Shown here: piece after piece, positions 48,602 to 60,114 of the stretch | Numbering within the stretch: the stretch's first letter is position 1 | Layout: each line of letters opens with the position of its first letter | Position numbers and translations under genes: made by a program | The notes under the pieces: generated by a model | The model's input: the letters and a program-made list of their open reading frames with translations, nothing else | What the model was told of the DNA's origin: nothing | Database searches by the model: none | Assembly: GCA_936440205.1 (NCBI GenBank) | Contig: OW387150.1 | Location: 12,436,152 to 12,500,151 of the forward strand | Length of the DNA: 64,000 nucleotides | Origin: Lepidonotus clava | Lineage: Eukaryota > Annelida > Polychaeta > Phyllodocida > Polynoidae | Direction: 5' to 3'

Positions 48602-49239
48602 TTATATGCTGTGAACATTTTATTTTATTTTGACAATTATCATAAGGTTGGTGAAGTGGAAAAAAGATCGACCAGAGACAGAAAACGTACGACGTACTCC
48701 CTACCCATGCATAGTTTAAACAATGCAAGAGTTTGAAGGAATAACCTACACCAAAACCATGTTACCTATTTTACTTTCGCATTTGGTACAATTTCTCACC
48801 TGAATAAAGAGTAGAAACTAATTTGGATCAAAATGCTATACTTTAATAGCACCTTGTAGGTTACGAGGTATTAAGTACCTTCACACCAATCTTCCCACTT
48901 ATGGCCACTTATGTCTACCAAGTTAAATGGTGTTACATGCTGCTATACATGTAGTAGTAACTGCTTACATCATGCACACATAAGACACACATAATCCATA
49001 TTAATACAAATTGCAGCCTGACCTACATTTGTCTCTAAATTAGGATTGTCCTAGCTATGCAACCTGTTCGAGTTCAAGGGTACTTAAGTGGCCGATCGCT
49101 GTAATATGGCAGCAGTATTACCGTGTATGACAAACAAATACTAAGACTGCCTGATTAGGTCAGCCTTGTAGATTCCGCTGGGGTTATGTCTGGTTAGATA
49201 TACATGTCAAGTGGTTAGGATTAGACAATAACTGCACAA

Positions 49240-49400
49240 TACCCCCCCCCCTCCCTCCCTCCAGACACCCCTCCCCTTTCCCTCCACCCCCAACCCTACC
49301 TCCCTAGACCCAATCCCCAATCAGAACTTTCATGATATCAACACACTCACCCCCCCCCCCAAGCCCCTGCATGCCCCCAACCACCCCTAACCCCCGAAAA
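49240..49400 (+). repeat. C-rich low-complexity tract
   Basis: Several C runs (49241-49252, 49351-49361) with CCCTCC and CCCCAACC words; no feature beyond composition. A strong C/G asymmetry between strands. Confidence 0.75.
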
Positions 49401-51681
49401 GTCTCTATTCTACCTGCATGTTGTTGCTTACGTCACAGGTATATGTGGTGCGCCTTACGTCACGGCTATATGTGTTAATGACCTCTTACATGACGCTAGC
49501 TGAGCAGTCCACCTCGCGCCGGGGTCGGCGTGCATTCTCCGAGCATTATCTCAGTGTACATAAATCGGGTGATAATCTTAATGCCTTACCAAAAGTTACA
49601 CAGAGTTATAGCGCCACCTGCTCTCCGGCCAGACGTGGTTATGACGCGAGGTGCGTTGTTGCAGCACGCTTACAATGCCTTTGTTTTGACGGCTACATAA
49701 GGGGCCTCCGCCAGGGATTGGGGTCAATGATTACCGGGTCAAGGTCACCAATAATTAGGTCACCAAGTCAGTTGGACTTTATAATGACCTTATATATGAG
49801 TGGGATGACTTTTTGGATCGGAATAGGGACGGGGTTAAGGGGTTGGACCCAGGCAAGGTGGTGAATAAGTCTGATCAAATTGTGACTTACAAAATAAGGT
49901 AATATGGGCATATATTCTGGACATACATTATAATATATTGTGACATATTATCTAAATTGTCTATTTCTTATATACATATGTTTTACCTATCATTACTTAC
50001 TCATGCATCCACCATCTTCATCAGACATATATGACTCCGCCATCAAATGCTTAGATGCCTCTAGTCTGGACGTCTCTAGTCTGGACGTTCTCTTACTAAG
50101 GGCATAGGCCTACAGTACAGGCTTGAAATGTAGGAACGTAGCGTGGGGGTTCCGAATATATTATGATGTTCTAACTGGTTTTCACTAATTTACAAGGGGT
50201 CAACTTCTGAATTATATTAAGACACATAGACGCATTCAGACACGCCAGGACCAACTGGTCAGAACCACTGCCCCTCCCCAAGGACCCAGTTACTACTTTC
50301 ACATAGAGAGAATATAACTGAATTCTATACACGTGAGATGGTCAACCGCACCATAAGCATGTACTTATGGGGAGTGGCCCTAATGAAGGAAACGGCGGGC
50401 CTGGTGCCTGTTAGCCCAATCAATGGGCAGCTGAGGTAATACCCCCTCCTGCCCGCACCTCCCCCCTCTCCACCATAACCAACCAGCTGATCCAATACCA
50501 GCCTGGTATTGATCAGACTAACTAGGCTGACCACAGATACGTAGGGCAAATACTCGGCCAGGCACCAAATGAAGGCCTATGTACAGGAGTGGAGCATGTA
50601 CATGTAGTCACAAACTGTGGTATTGGTTGGATGGGACTTTCTGTTTGAGTTTGAGGAACTGTGAAGCTATGAAAGGTGTCTTTGATGAAGATTTCTAGAC
50701 AATAACTGTTAAATATGTGATTAACATCCAAAGTAACAAGCAATGACTCATACGCCTCCAAAGAGGCACAGTCGCAAAACAATGGCACATACATTTGGTG
50801 GTCGTATACAAAGTTTCCAATGTAGACCTGTCCCAGTATGTCAGAAACAGGGCCCTTATTGTGCCCTTTACTCTTTTCAAAAGCTTGTACACCTGTAATG
50901 TCAAGTCAAAGATCGTGCCTATAGAGGCGTTGGCTAGCAGTAATGAAAGAGGCTGATCTTCTGTATGAACCATAAAGAAATGTCCTGCTCATACCTGTTC
51001 CAAGATAAAACGATGCATCCAGGATGTAAAATCCCTGACCTCCAGTGGGTCCCATCTTTGATGCGTTGATAAGGTGATCAAGTTTTGTGTAAAACACCAA
51101 AGTGAGAAGGGATAAGAATCCGGCTTTTCTCAGGTCTAGTAACTGACCGAGAGTGTGACCGAGAGTGACCAGGTAAGTAAACTGATTGTCAGGTGGGGAT
51201 ACCTAGGATCTAGCTCATCACTGTGTGGGTGGAGGTGTTGGGTGGGAGTAAAGTAACGTTGGGGGCGGATAGGTCATTCGAAGGGCACTCAGCAAGCATA
51301 AACCACTTCCTCAAGGAAGTGGAAAGTCGGGAGGGGAATGCCCCTTTTTGTTTGGGGTGCGACTCAGACACAGTGGTTATTAGATTTCAATGGCGGATAT
51401 TTATCAAAGAAAAAACCAGGGGTTCGGCTAAAAACCCAACCAAATATGTGCCATCGTCTAGTGACCCCTGGGTGAACCAGGAAAAGCGTATTACTGTCTG
51501 GTCGCTAGCCCCCCACATTGTTACCCCGACCACAGGATTGCAGCGCACGCGCATTACGCATCGGCATTTATTCCTGCTGACTCATGATGGCGACTTATTA
51601 GGGGCGAAGCAGCGGCGAGACACCGCCGGCAGGACATAGGCGTGTCATCAACAGGCCGACGACTAGGTATTATCGGCGTCG

Positions 51682-51697
51682 CGTTGCCATGGCAACG
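51682..51697. promoter_or_regulatory. Perfect 16-base palindromic X-box (RFX-type)
   Basis: CGTTGCCATGGCAACG is fully palindromic and contains the ideal X-box GTTGCCATGGCAAC. RFX factors bind this word as dimers. It lies in a CpG-containing stretch (51.5-51.7 kb). This is the strongest of three X-box-like words here. Confidence 0.45.
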
Positions 51698-51833
51698 GTA
51701 TAATTCCAAGTTAAGCAGGGAGAATCAGGGGGATATGGCATCAATCAGTCGATGTTGAAATACCTCACAGTGGTCATAGGACGGGTGCCAATCAGTAGGG
51801 CTACAGATTGTGTGAGCTGCTGGAATATGATGA

Positions 51834-52149
51834 CAGGGTACCAACATAAGTTCCATTTTCAAATTCCCTGCGTTTTCCCTGAGATGTCCCTGTCCCATGG
51901 CAACTTTCCCTACGTCATAATCCAGCAAGTTGTTCAAAATTAAAGCCTCTGCATGCAGAAAACGATTGGACAACCCAACAACAAAAAGTCAAATCCCTAT
52001 TATTTTGAGAATCAAAAATTTCAGAACCTGGCCACATGAAATTCTCTGAGTTTTCCCTGTCTTTTGGCAAAATTTGCAAATTCCCTGTGTTTTCCTTGTC
52101 AGGGATTGTTTTTGCCATTTTCCCAATTTTCCCTGCTGTTGGAATCCTG
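51834..52149 (+). mobile_element. hAT-like MITE, family H copy B, with 7-bp target duplication
   Basis: The left end CAGGGTACCAAC and right end GTTGGAATCCTG are flanked by identical ATGATGA (51827-51833 and 52150-52156). hAT insertions usually duplicate eight bases; seven remain identical here. The body shares TCCATTTTCAAATTCCCTG, CCTGGCCA-ATGAAA and GGCAAAATTTGCAAATTCC with copy A at 48322. No coding potential. Confidence 0.85.
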
Positions 52150-52290
52150 ATGATGAGCAAATTAGCTAAATTTTTGAAGATAACTTTTGCATGGTTTAAA
52201 TGTATCCATATGCTTGAAGTTGCCTGACTATCTTGGAACACTCCAACTTTCTTGACTGACAGTTGAACTGAAATCAGACAACAATCTGAA

Positions 52291-52326
52291 AACTTACGTG
52301 TATGTAGCGTAGAGGGGAATTAACAC
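52291..52326 (+). repeat. 33-base dispersed repeat, copy 1
   Basis: ACTTACGTGTATGTAGCGTA continuing GAGGGGAATTAAC matches 53823-53856 with few changes. On the minus strand each copy ends in a GTAAGT donor word. Confidence 0.6.
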
Positions 52327-52491
52327 AAGCTAGCAGCTTCTCTTGTAATCAGGCATTTAACACAGACCGGGGACTTGGTGCACGTCTAGGGGCGGACAGG
52401 AGAAAGCCTGATGATGTCGGACACGGCCGGACAACCCCCCGAGCTGCTCCCGAGTCGGGCCGACGAGCAGGTGTGAGTCGGTGACGGCAGA

Positions 52492-52510
52492 CCCTCCCTC
52501 CCTCCCTCCC
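52492..52510 (-). other. G-quadruplex-type motif on the minus strand
   Basis: Five GGG tracts separated by single adenines read on the minus strand. A C run on the plus strand follows at about 52522-52538. The surrounding GC-rich patch has a Gly/Arg-rich open frame that I treat as a composition artefact. Confidence 0.6.
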
Positions 52511-53149
52511 ACCTACCCTCCACCCCCCCCCCCCCCCGCCCCCAACCCTGGCCGGAGACAGGCCCACCTTTGGTTGTACGTATGGCCGTGCTTTGTATAG
52601 AAAAGTCTCACATCTACTGATATGTAGTGGTCATGCCTGGTACTAGTGGTAGAACATTGGAAAGTTCCTGTCTCTATTTGACAGTCAAAGCTCGAATAAA
52701 AGCGTAAAAGAGTTAAAGTACTTACAATATCTCATCAGTCAGAACAAATTATGAAGAGAAGTTGAAATAAACAAACTACACGGTGCATGCAAAAACAAGC
52801 TACCTGGTGCACCGAATAGTCACACAACTTCAAAACATTTACTGGTACAAAGTGTAGTAAGAATACCTCACCAGTCAAAACTACCTGGTACAAACGGTAG
52901 TTTGAATCTATTTTAGACTATATCCTCCAGTCAGAGCAAAGAGTCTACAGAAGACTCCTTGGTCAGAGGAAACTGTGAGGGTGACCTGTGGACATCTTTT
53001 GTTCACCTAGTTAAGATCTGAGCAGCTGAGTATTTGAATGATGTGCATGATTTTTTCAGGCTCCGGGTGTCATATGTAACATTATATTCAGCTCAATTTG
53101 TAGCAAGCATTGTTGTCTTCAGTCCACTATAATACTACATCTAGATGAT

Positions 53150-53206
53150 GATCATTGTTGGAGTTGAAGGTCCACTCAATAATATTTCAGCTATATCAGG
53201 ACCAGC
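53150..53206 (-). repeat. SINE body fragment
   Basis: GTTGGAGTTGAAGGTC and TTTCAGCTATATCAGGACCA resemble GTTGGAGTTTC and TTTCAGCTAAATCGTGACCA at 53951-53990. It is separated from the tRNA-like head at 53.5 kb by about 300 bases absent from the other copy, so an insertion in this copy is likely. Confidence 0.5.
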
Positions 53207-53504
53207 TCACGTTTTTGACTTGGACAAAGTACTTAAGGTCTGCTGACCAAAAATGGACCTAAAGCTTAAAATGTGCTATGCCCTATGATAAAAGCTGACT
53301 GCAATGTCAAATATGTTCCTGTGGATAGCTAAACTATATGTGAGAATTTTCAAACATATTTTCCTTGTGAAATTTTGTCCTCATGGTATATTCAAGCAGT
53401 CATAGTGTTATAATCAGATCCCTTTGTTTCTTTATAAAATGAAGTCACATGAACAAAATCAGTCCTTTCTTAACCAGCAGACCTATAGGGGCACTCAAAT
53501 CTAT

Positions 53505-53612
53505 AGGGATAAGATTGACGGCAAGGAAAGGTGGTACCAACAGACGCTTCCGGGAATCGAACCTGGGCCTGCCGTGCAGACGTCCAACGTACTACCCACT
53601 GAACCACCCCTC
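53505..53612 (-). repeat. tRNA-derived SINE head with intact A and B boxes
   Basis: On the minus strand TGGTTCAGTGGGTAG (53606-53592) is an A box and GGTTCGATTCC (53563-53553) is a B box, 28 bases between them. These are RNA polymerase III internal promoter elements. The acceptor and anticodon stems do not pair well, so it is a tRNA-derived SINE, not a tRNA gene. A diverged relative lies at 53946-54120. Confidence 0.75.
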
Positions 53613-53822
53613 CTCTCTTACTTGATGTAGAGTCACTTTGATGGATGGGTGGCCTGGTTTGGTATGTTAAGGTCTAAGGTGAGGTAGTTTTGGCAGGTGG
53701 TATGGTAGTTTTAGGGTGGAGTAGTTCTGGTATGCAGGGTGACTTGAAAAGGTGATGGCTTGGTGATTGGTGGTGATGAATCGTTTCAAGGTTTGGAAGG
53801 TTGGACGTCAGCACATGAGTAG

Positions 53823-53856
53823 ACTTACATGTATGTAGTGTAGAGGGGAATAAACG
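53823..53856 (+). repeat. 33-base dispersed repeat, copy 2
   Basis: ACTTACATGTATGTAGTGTA continuing GAGGGGAATAAACG; pairs with the copy at 52291. It lies about 90 bases before SINE copy 2. Confidence 0.6.
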
Positions 53857-53945
53857 TTGAGTCGGTTCAGTTCAGACAAGTTCACAAATTATTAAAATCT
53901 GGGGACAAAATATCCTAATGTCTATTCAAAGATATGATGAATCGA

Positions 53946-54120
53946 TGATCTGTTGGAGTTTCTAATCTTTTCAGCTAAATCGTGACCAACTCATATTTTT
54001 GCTGGTGACCGAACCTACACGGGCGAGAATGATGGCAAAGAAAGGTGGTCCAACAGACAATCGAAAGCCAGGCTCGCTGCACACAAGCCCCACATCCTAT
54101 CACTGGACCATCCCTCAATG
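53946..54120 (-). repeat. Diverged SINE, same family as 53.5 kb
   Basis: GATGGCAAAGAAAGGTGGTC corresponds to GACGGCAAGGAAAGGTGGTA in the other copy. The tRNA-like region that follows has decayed A and B boxes. It keeps the body segment immediately adjacent, without the extra 300 bases. Confidence 0.65.
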
Positions 54121-55166
54121 ATATTCATCCTTCTTTACATCAGAAATACACAAGCCAGGCCTTGATATATGCCTATGCATACACCAGCTAGGCCCAGTGC
54201 CTAATGCATAGACCAGCTAGGCCTAAAGTGTTGGTTGTAAGCCTGACCAGTGAACTACAGTCACCAGGATCCACTCAGACCTTACACTGGCTACGGCCGC
54301 CTTGATTCACCCTACATTACAACAAAAAATAGACAAATCAGGCCTTGAATATATCAGGTTATGCATAAACCAGATAGGCCCAGTGCATATATACTAGTTG
54401 GGCCTAATGCATAGAACAGCTAGTCCTAAAGGGCTAGTTTTAGGCCTGACCAGTGACCTACAGCCCCCTGACCCGCCCCCCCCCCCCCCCGCTGCCCAGT
54501 GTTACAGCCTACCGTCACCAGGACGGACAACGACCAGGCCTCAGTACAGTGAATATTCACATCATGCCAATCTCCCCCACACACCATCACCATCTCCACC
54601 CCAATATACCAGGCCTCCTGCCGCCCTCACTGCCCCGCATCATCTGCACTGCTTCAGCCGCCGCCACAAGATAACTTCACCAACTTTTATTTTCGCCCCT
54701 CTGAACAACTTTTCCAGAGGCAAACTGGGGGCACGATCATAAAACAAAGCATAAGGGGCAACGCCTCATAAGTTTTTGTTGGTGCATATTTGCCCTATGT
54801 GGGCAAAAATTGGTGGGATTTTAGGAAGCCACGAAAATAAGTGTGGCGCAGATTTTTCTTTGTTTACCGGCTGGCGGGTGAAGCCACGTTACGTAAGCCG
54901 GCGCCGGGGGCTGGGGGCTGTCGTTCTCATGGCTCTGCTCTCTTCTCTCATTCCATCCCTTTGCATCCCGGGCAGTGAGGGGTGGGTGGGCTGGGGTTGA
55001 GTCCGGTTGAGTAGAGAGGTGTTGGGGTGTTGGGGTGGGTGGTGGGAAGGGTTGGCCGGTCGGCAGCTTGCTGTACAGAAGCCAAACATACTCGGAATAG
55101 CCCGTCTCTAGAGTATATTTTGTATAATATCACGGGTTGTGATAAAACAAGAGTCCTCTAGCTTGA

Positions 55167-55174
55167 TGACGTCA
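55167..55174. promoter_or_regulatory. Consensus CRE, TGACGTCA
   Basis: Exact word in CTTGATGACGTCACTGC; far from the other three copies. Confidence 0.25.
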
Positions 55175-55706
55175 CTGCTAGGAAGGGTTTGTATGGGGTG
55201 GTAGATCATGGTGAGAGATTAGGCCAATAACAAATATCAGTATAGTGAGTATCTAGAGAATCACAAGGAATATTCTTTGTTAATTTGGAAACCTACAGAC
55301 CAAGCAAAAACAACAAGACCAACTGTTTTGTTGGTTGAAAGTACATGGGTTGATGAAAATAATAAGAAATTCACACATGGGAACGATTTGGTGGACGTTT
55401 TATCATCGTTATAAGGTCTTGTTGTAATTTTATTAAGTTAATTCTTTTCTAATATTCGAACAATACGCAGATTCAAACACAAACAAAAACGTGATTATTA
55501 TAGACTGAAGCAACGTTCAACGATTGGCCGGTGATACTGGTACCAATGAAATGAGTATCCCAAGGATTCTTCATCGAAATTCTTGTGCATTTCTTTGTTT
55601 GTATCATGGAGAGTAAGATTCTCACACAATACAGCCAGGTCCATGAATACGCGATGTAAGCCTATTGGGTGGTTCCTTGGTGTCTGCAACCCCCAATAAT
55701 TTTCTT

Positions 55707-55937
55707 AAATATTAGTAAAATCTAGGAGTATGTTTGATATCTCTAGCATGAAACCCCTTTTTGTTTACCTGAAATCCCCTCGATCATACCAGGAACCCCC
55801 TTTATTTCAGGGATGGATACGAAATATTAGTAAAATCTAGGAGTATGTTTGATATGTCTAGCATGAAATCCCTTTTTGTTTACCTGAAATCCACCCGATC
55901 TTACTAGGAACCCCCTTTGATTTCAGGGCTGGATACG
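55707..55937 (+). repeat. Tandem duplication, period 115, two copies
   Basis: AAATATTAGTAAAATCTAGG begins both copies (55707 and 55822), and both end with a GGATGGATACG/GGCTGGATACG word. Identity is above 90% by eye, so the duplication is recent. No coding frame. Confidence 0.92.
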
Positions 55938-56092
55938 CCCCCTTTAAAATAAGTTAAATTTAGATTCTATCCTATACTGATCTCCAGTCTTCCGAGAAAT
56001 AGGAATCTGCGCTTTACAGCGGCTAAAATCTAACTAAATTTGTTGACTTAACTGCTTCTCATTAGTTACACTTGGAGGTTGCACTCTACCAA

Positions 56093-56218
56093 GATTAGGG
56101 GCGGACCCAGAAATTTTCAGGAAAAAAAGTTGGGGGGACGTCCTATTATCGCATGACCCTCCGCGGTTTGAGAATTCACATTAATGGATGGCGCGCCCCG
56201 TTCTAAATACGCCACTGG
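56093..56218 (+). mobile_element. Possible hAT-like MITE remnant
   Basis: Left AGGGGCGGACCCAGAAA against right, reversed, CAGTGGCGTATTTAGAAC. The ends are similar to those at 26991-27180 and 17937. Eroded ends and no clear target duplication. Confidence 0.4.
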
Positions 56219-56239
56219 TAATACCTTGCTGAGCAAAGT

Positions 56240-56545
56240 TCTATTTTACTCTCCATGGTAACAATAACAGGCCGAAAATCACGACCACCCCCGGTCGCCG
56301 ACGAGCGCAGGCCGCAGCCCGGGGAGCAGAGACCGCCCCGCGTCGGTCTCCCCTCCCCGGCGGTCGGCGCGGGGCAGGCCGGGCGACCGGGGGGCGGCCG
56401 GCCGGGGAGGGGAGGCAGGAGCCGGCCGCTAATGGCTGACGTAACGAATTTCGCGCCGCCCCGCGCCCGGGCCGCGTCATTGTAGGCGGGCGGGCGACTC
56501 GCGACCGGCGCGTATCGAGTGGTGCGGAAAATAATCGGTCGCGAC
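56240..56545. promoter_or_regulatory. CpG-rich block, possible promoter or regulatory island
   Basis: Dense CG dinucleotides over 300 bases, with a TGACGTAA word (56437-56444), an ideal E2F word TTTCGCGCC (56449-56457) and TCGCGACC words. It contrasts sharply with A/T-rich flanks. Both strands have open frames rich in Arg/Pro/Gly, typical of GC-rich DNA, and neither has a convincing start or splice signal. It could be an internal promoter of the minus-strand gene. No TATA element. Confidence 0.4.
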
Positions 56546-57717
56546 CAAATGTTGTCACAAAAGCTGCATTTCCACAAATGTTCCCATGACTGATAAATAT
56601 GACTACCCTAGCAATATATCTAACTCAAAGCGTGAAAAATGCCTAAGTCGTCCATGGTGAAAACATTCCGTGCACTTTCTAGAAACGAAATCAGGAGTCG
56701 TGTTTGTGTGACGGGTGGTTTGTGTCAGAGCCTACCCTAGACGTCGGCCATTACGTCACGTTATCTGTCATCTAGTGAAGGGAAACCTCGAGAAAGCCCG
56801 CCAACCCCGCGGGAAATGCCGAGAGTTTGCCGAACGAATGTCGTCTGACGGTAGAAACTCATCGAGTTATCTCGCACGGAAACTGCCCCGTTATATATTT
56901 GTAGTTTTTCGTCTTTGTCCAAATAGAAAATTACATGACTTTCCGAGATTTCGAGTTATTTTTGATAATCTTGTTCCTCTGTTACATCTGTTGTGAGTGT
57001 AGCAAAGTAAATGTGTGTTATACCCTATCAGTTGATATTTATAAGTCTATGAGTTCATCTTAATAAAACATATGGAATAGTTAGGATTTGAATTAGATCT
57101 GACATTGCGTTAGATTTTGGCACCAGTCAACTTTAGAAAATGGATGGGTATTTTATCAGTCTTTCTTAACTTTTACCACCACTTCTTTTCTCACACATGA
57201 CATGTTGAATTTTCTGATGACAGCATTGCTTTGTGCAAACCTTTTCGCATGTGTCACTTGGGTACCGTAGGTCATGTAGTAATACCCAAAATATATAAAG
57301 ATAAACTCTTGAGAGGCCACATGGAGACTGTGACTCTCCATGAGTCCCACTCGTCGACTGGTCAGTCATGTCCAGTTGGTCACCACCACTCTGACCACCA
57401 CTCACCTGGCCTGTCCGCCGATGACCGGTAGTACCAGCTCCAGTCCTCCATGATCCTTTCACACCTCGTATATCCTCCTCCTGTACCTTCTGCTTACTCT
57501 CCCACTTCCTCCTGATCCCCCCACACAGTCACTCACTCCAGGGTATATATCAGTCCTTTGGCGGTGGTTATAATCCTACGGTGGACTTCGCCCCTACCAT
57601 CGTAATGGTAACAACCAAGTGGGGATCGGCGCGTAATATGTCGGACAGTCGGTCAGGGATCCACCACCGCCTCCACGGGTATTACCCACACTGACCTACA
57701 CTGGAGGAGGTCCACTA

Positions 57718-58102
57718 CTGGTCAGTGTAACCAGTACTGGTCAGTGTAACAGTTTCTGTGTAACAAACAGTCCAAAGTTGGCCAGAAATACTGCGGCCAG
57801 CGGTCAGTGTAGCAGTGGTCAGTCCCTACCGGTGGTGGGTCAAGCCCTCAAAGTGAGTGGTCAGTTTTTTGGGGGTGGTCAGTCCCGCCGCCGCTGCTGG
57901 TGGTGGACAAAGCCGGTTGGGAGCAGTGGTCAGTGGATGGATGGAGGAGGGGGACGTAAGCTTGGGTCAGTGACTGGTCAGCGTGATGTAACCGCCCCCT
58001 CCCCCCTAGGCTGACCAGTGGGTCGGCGCGGGGATAATGGGGGTGGCCGGAGGGGAGGGGTGAGATGGACACAGAGGGGTGGACTGACCACACAATGGTC
58101 AC
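57718..58102. repeat. Dense, irregular cluster of GGTCAGT words
   Basis: At least nine GGTCAG words on the plus strand between 57718 and 57985, then CTGACCAGTG, ACTGACCACA and ATGGTCACC. Spacing varies from 9 to over 50 bases, so it is not a clean tandem array. It is the densest of several such clusters (also near 6.6-6.9 and 7.2 kb). Confidence 0.65.
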
Positions 58103-58856
58103 CTCCTCTCCGGGCCACGCCAAAAAGGGTCCCGTCTTACAAAGGACATAAAAGCGCGCCGCTACCCCTCCTCAACCACCTCCCCACTCCACTACCGCCG
58201 CCACTAATGCAAATGTACCTAACCCTATTCCATCCCAAAAAGAGAATGTAGTGATTTGTACGACCTGTGCATTAATCATTAGAAAATATACTTTATACAG
58301 TCAGAACCAAATCCACATATTGCTGTTTATGTTTCAGTTTTTTTCCCTTTAGGACTGGGGCTATTAAAAATTCTTTTTTTCTTATCTCAACTCCAGGTAT
58401 TGTCACGCTAAAACTGCAAATCGGAATGACAAGTGGGAAGGTTCCCTATCATTACGTCTGCCTACATCTTCGTATGCTAACCAAGCCTAACCCCCCCTCG
58501 ACAACCACCACCCAAGCCTAGCCCCCACCACCCAGGGAGCCGTGGTCCGCCTAATTCAGGCCGACCAGGCTTCATCAATCACCGGCCAACCAGATGGGCT
58601 TCACATGTCACAGGGAATAATGTGATGTTTCTTATCCCGGACACATCGACACGGAGTTAGCCCAGCCCCGTCGGCTAGGGGCGGGGGTGGGGCGAGGGAT
58701 TTAAATCAGGCCGGGTGAGGGTTGAAGACAGATGGACGCACTCTGCCACTTCGACCACCTTAATACGGAGTATGTATCTTTTGTGGTGTGAAGGACCATC
58801 TCGTTGCAGAGTGAGATGTACGCAAGATGCATGGAGACATGCCCAGAAAATTAACA

Positions 58857-59064
58857 GAGTGAATGAGTGAGTTTGTGAGTGAGTGAGTTTGTGAGTGAGT
58901 GAGTGAGTGAGTGAGTGAGTGAGTGAGTGAGTGAGTGAGTGAGTGAGTGAGTGAGTGAGTGAGTGAGTGAGTGAGTGAGTGAGTGAGTGAGTGAGTGAGA
59001 GAGTGAGTGAGTGAGCGATTGAGTGAGTGAGCGAGCGAGTGAGCGAGCGAGCGAGCGAGCGAGC
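58857..59064 (+). repeat. (GAGT)n microsatellite, about 200 bp
   Basis: Nearly uninterrupted GAGT units from 58861 to about 59035, drifting to GAGC at the right end. The complement is (ACTC)n. Period four keeps all frames open, producing a spurious Leu/Thr/His/Ser protein. The length is likely polymorphic. Confidence 0.95.
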
Positions 59065-60114
59065 AATGAGGGGAGAAATTACAATTTTGTAATGATTCAA
59101 TGAGACTATTTTAGGCATAATTATCATTAAAAATATCTTTTTTTATAGCTGCCAAGTCTCAGGAGCTCAATCTGGTTCACAAACTGTTCCTCTTACTGAC
59201 TTGTATTTGTTTTGAATCGTTGTTCGTTTGTTTTCTTAGTTTTTAATGAAAAACTGGTTCGCATCAAAATTGGGCCAGCACAGGTACCTGCACTCGAGAT
59301 CATTCAGTAGGCTCAATTTTGTTTTGTCTTTTAATCATATAACTTTTACATGGGCATCAGTACTTCCATTCTGCAAATATGACACAGGTATTTTCTCATT
59401 GAAGGAACATCTTCTGTCGATTATTGATTCCCCCTGCGCCCCCCGCCGGCCGCCATGTGTGTAGGTGTGTCGTCCGTTAGGTGCCAGGAGTACCCCACCG
59501 CCGCCCCCCACCTTTGTTACTTGACTATTCCAGGTAATCATCTCTCACTTACTCACGCCTCAGTGGTCAAGAAAATATAATTACTGCTGGGTGGAGCGTG
59601 GACCATTAGAATCTATTATTCATACCTGACTGGAGGGTGCCGACCGGGGGACCTTCGGGGTAGGAGAGACTCTCTGGAGTTTTACATTTGGGACTTGCAG
59701 ATTTTAATTCAATCTAGCTAAAATGAGATATTGATTCACTGGTTTTGATTGTTTGGTAGTGCATACGTACATATGTCACCTCTCCTACAGCGGCTATGTG
59801 GGTTCTACGATCATGTCACTTCAAACTTTTTTGTACTGAAAGTCTATTAATTGACAGAGGATTAATTCTTCATTTCTTTGGCAAACTTACGTCCATTTTA
59901 TCATTTTAAAGTAATTTTCTTTTACTTATCCAGGTGGAAAAATATCAGTGCCTCCCTGGAATTTCATGGAATGGCGGAAAGTCTATTATAATTAATCGCA
60001 TTCGTTCAGAAGGAGTTTATTCAATTCTGACGCTGCCATATCTGACCCACTAGATCAAAATTGGTTTACACTGCTCAAGAGGAATCATCTAGCTGGTAAA
60101 CCATTGCTCTTTAA

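Larger units (their letters stand above)
44552..60114 (-). other. Long intron between the two ratchet candidates
   Basis: Holds receptor half-site clusters near 46 kb, a palindrome at 47.7 kb, two hAT-like MITEs, SINE copies at 53-54 kb, a CpG-rich block at 56.2 kb and a GGTCAG cluster at 57.7 kb. The parts at 44.6-45.5, 49.9-51.1 and 59.1-60.1 kb show no delimitable feature. Confidence 0.4.

Noticed and set aside
49418-49864. 148-residue plus-strand open frame
   Set aside because: No family, no splice or promoter support; the region is rich in GGTCA/TGACC words that keep frames open.
51223-51639. 138-residue plus-strand open frame
   Set aside because: No recognisable motif and no supporting signals; kept as noncoding.
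53540-53612. Possible tRNA gene
   Set aside because: A and B boxes are intact but the cloverleaf stems do not pair and a diverged relative with SINE body lies nearby; called a SINE.
58675-59127. Leu/Thr/His/Ser-repeat open frame on the minus strand
   Set aside because: Entirely due to the (GAGT)n microsatellite, whose period of four leaves all frames open.
59500-59535. Plus-strand TTCCAG|GTAATC, ratchet-like
   Set aside because: Wrong strand for the candidate gene and a weak donor; no plus-strand exon is seen.
59915-59990. Possible plus-strand exon after TTATCCAG
   Set aside because: The acceptor is fair but no donor or conserved frame follows.
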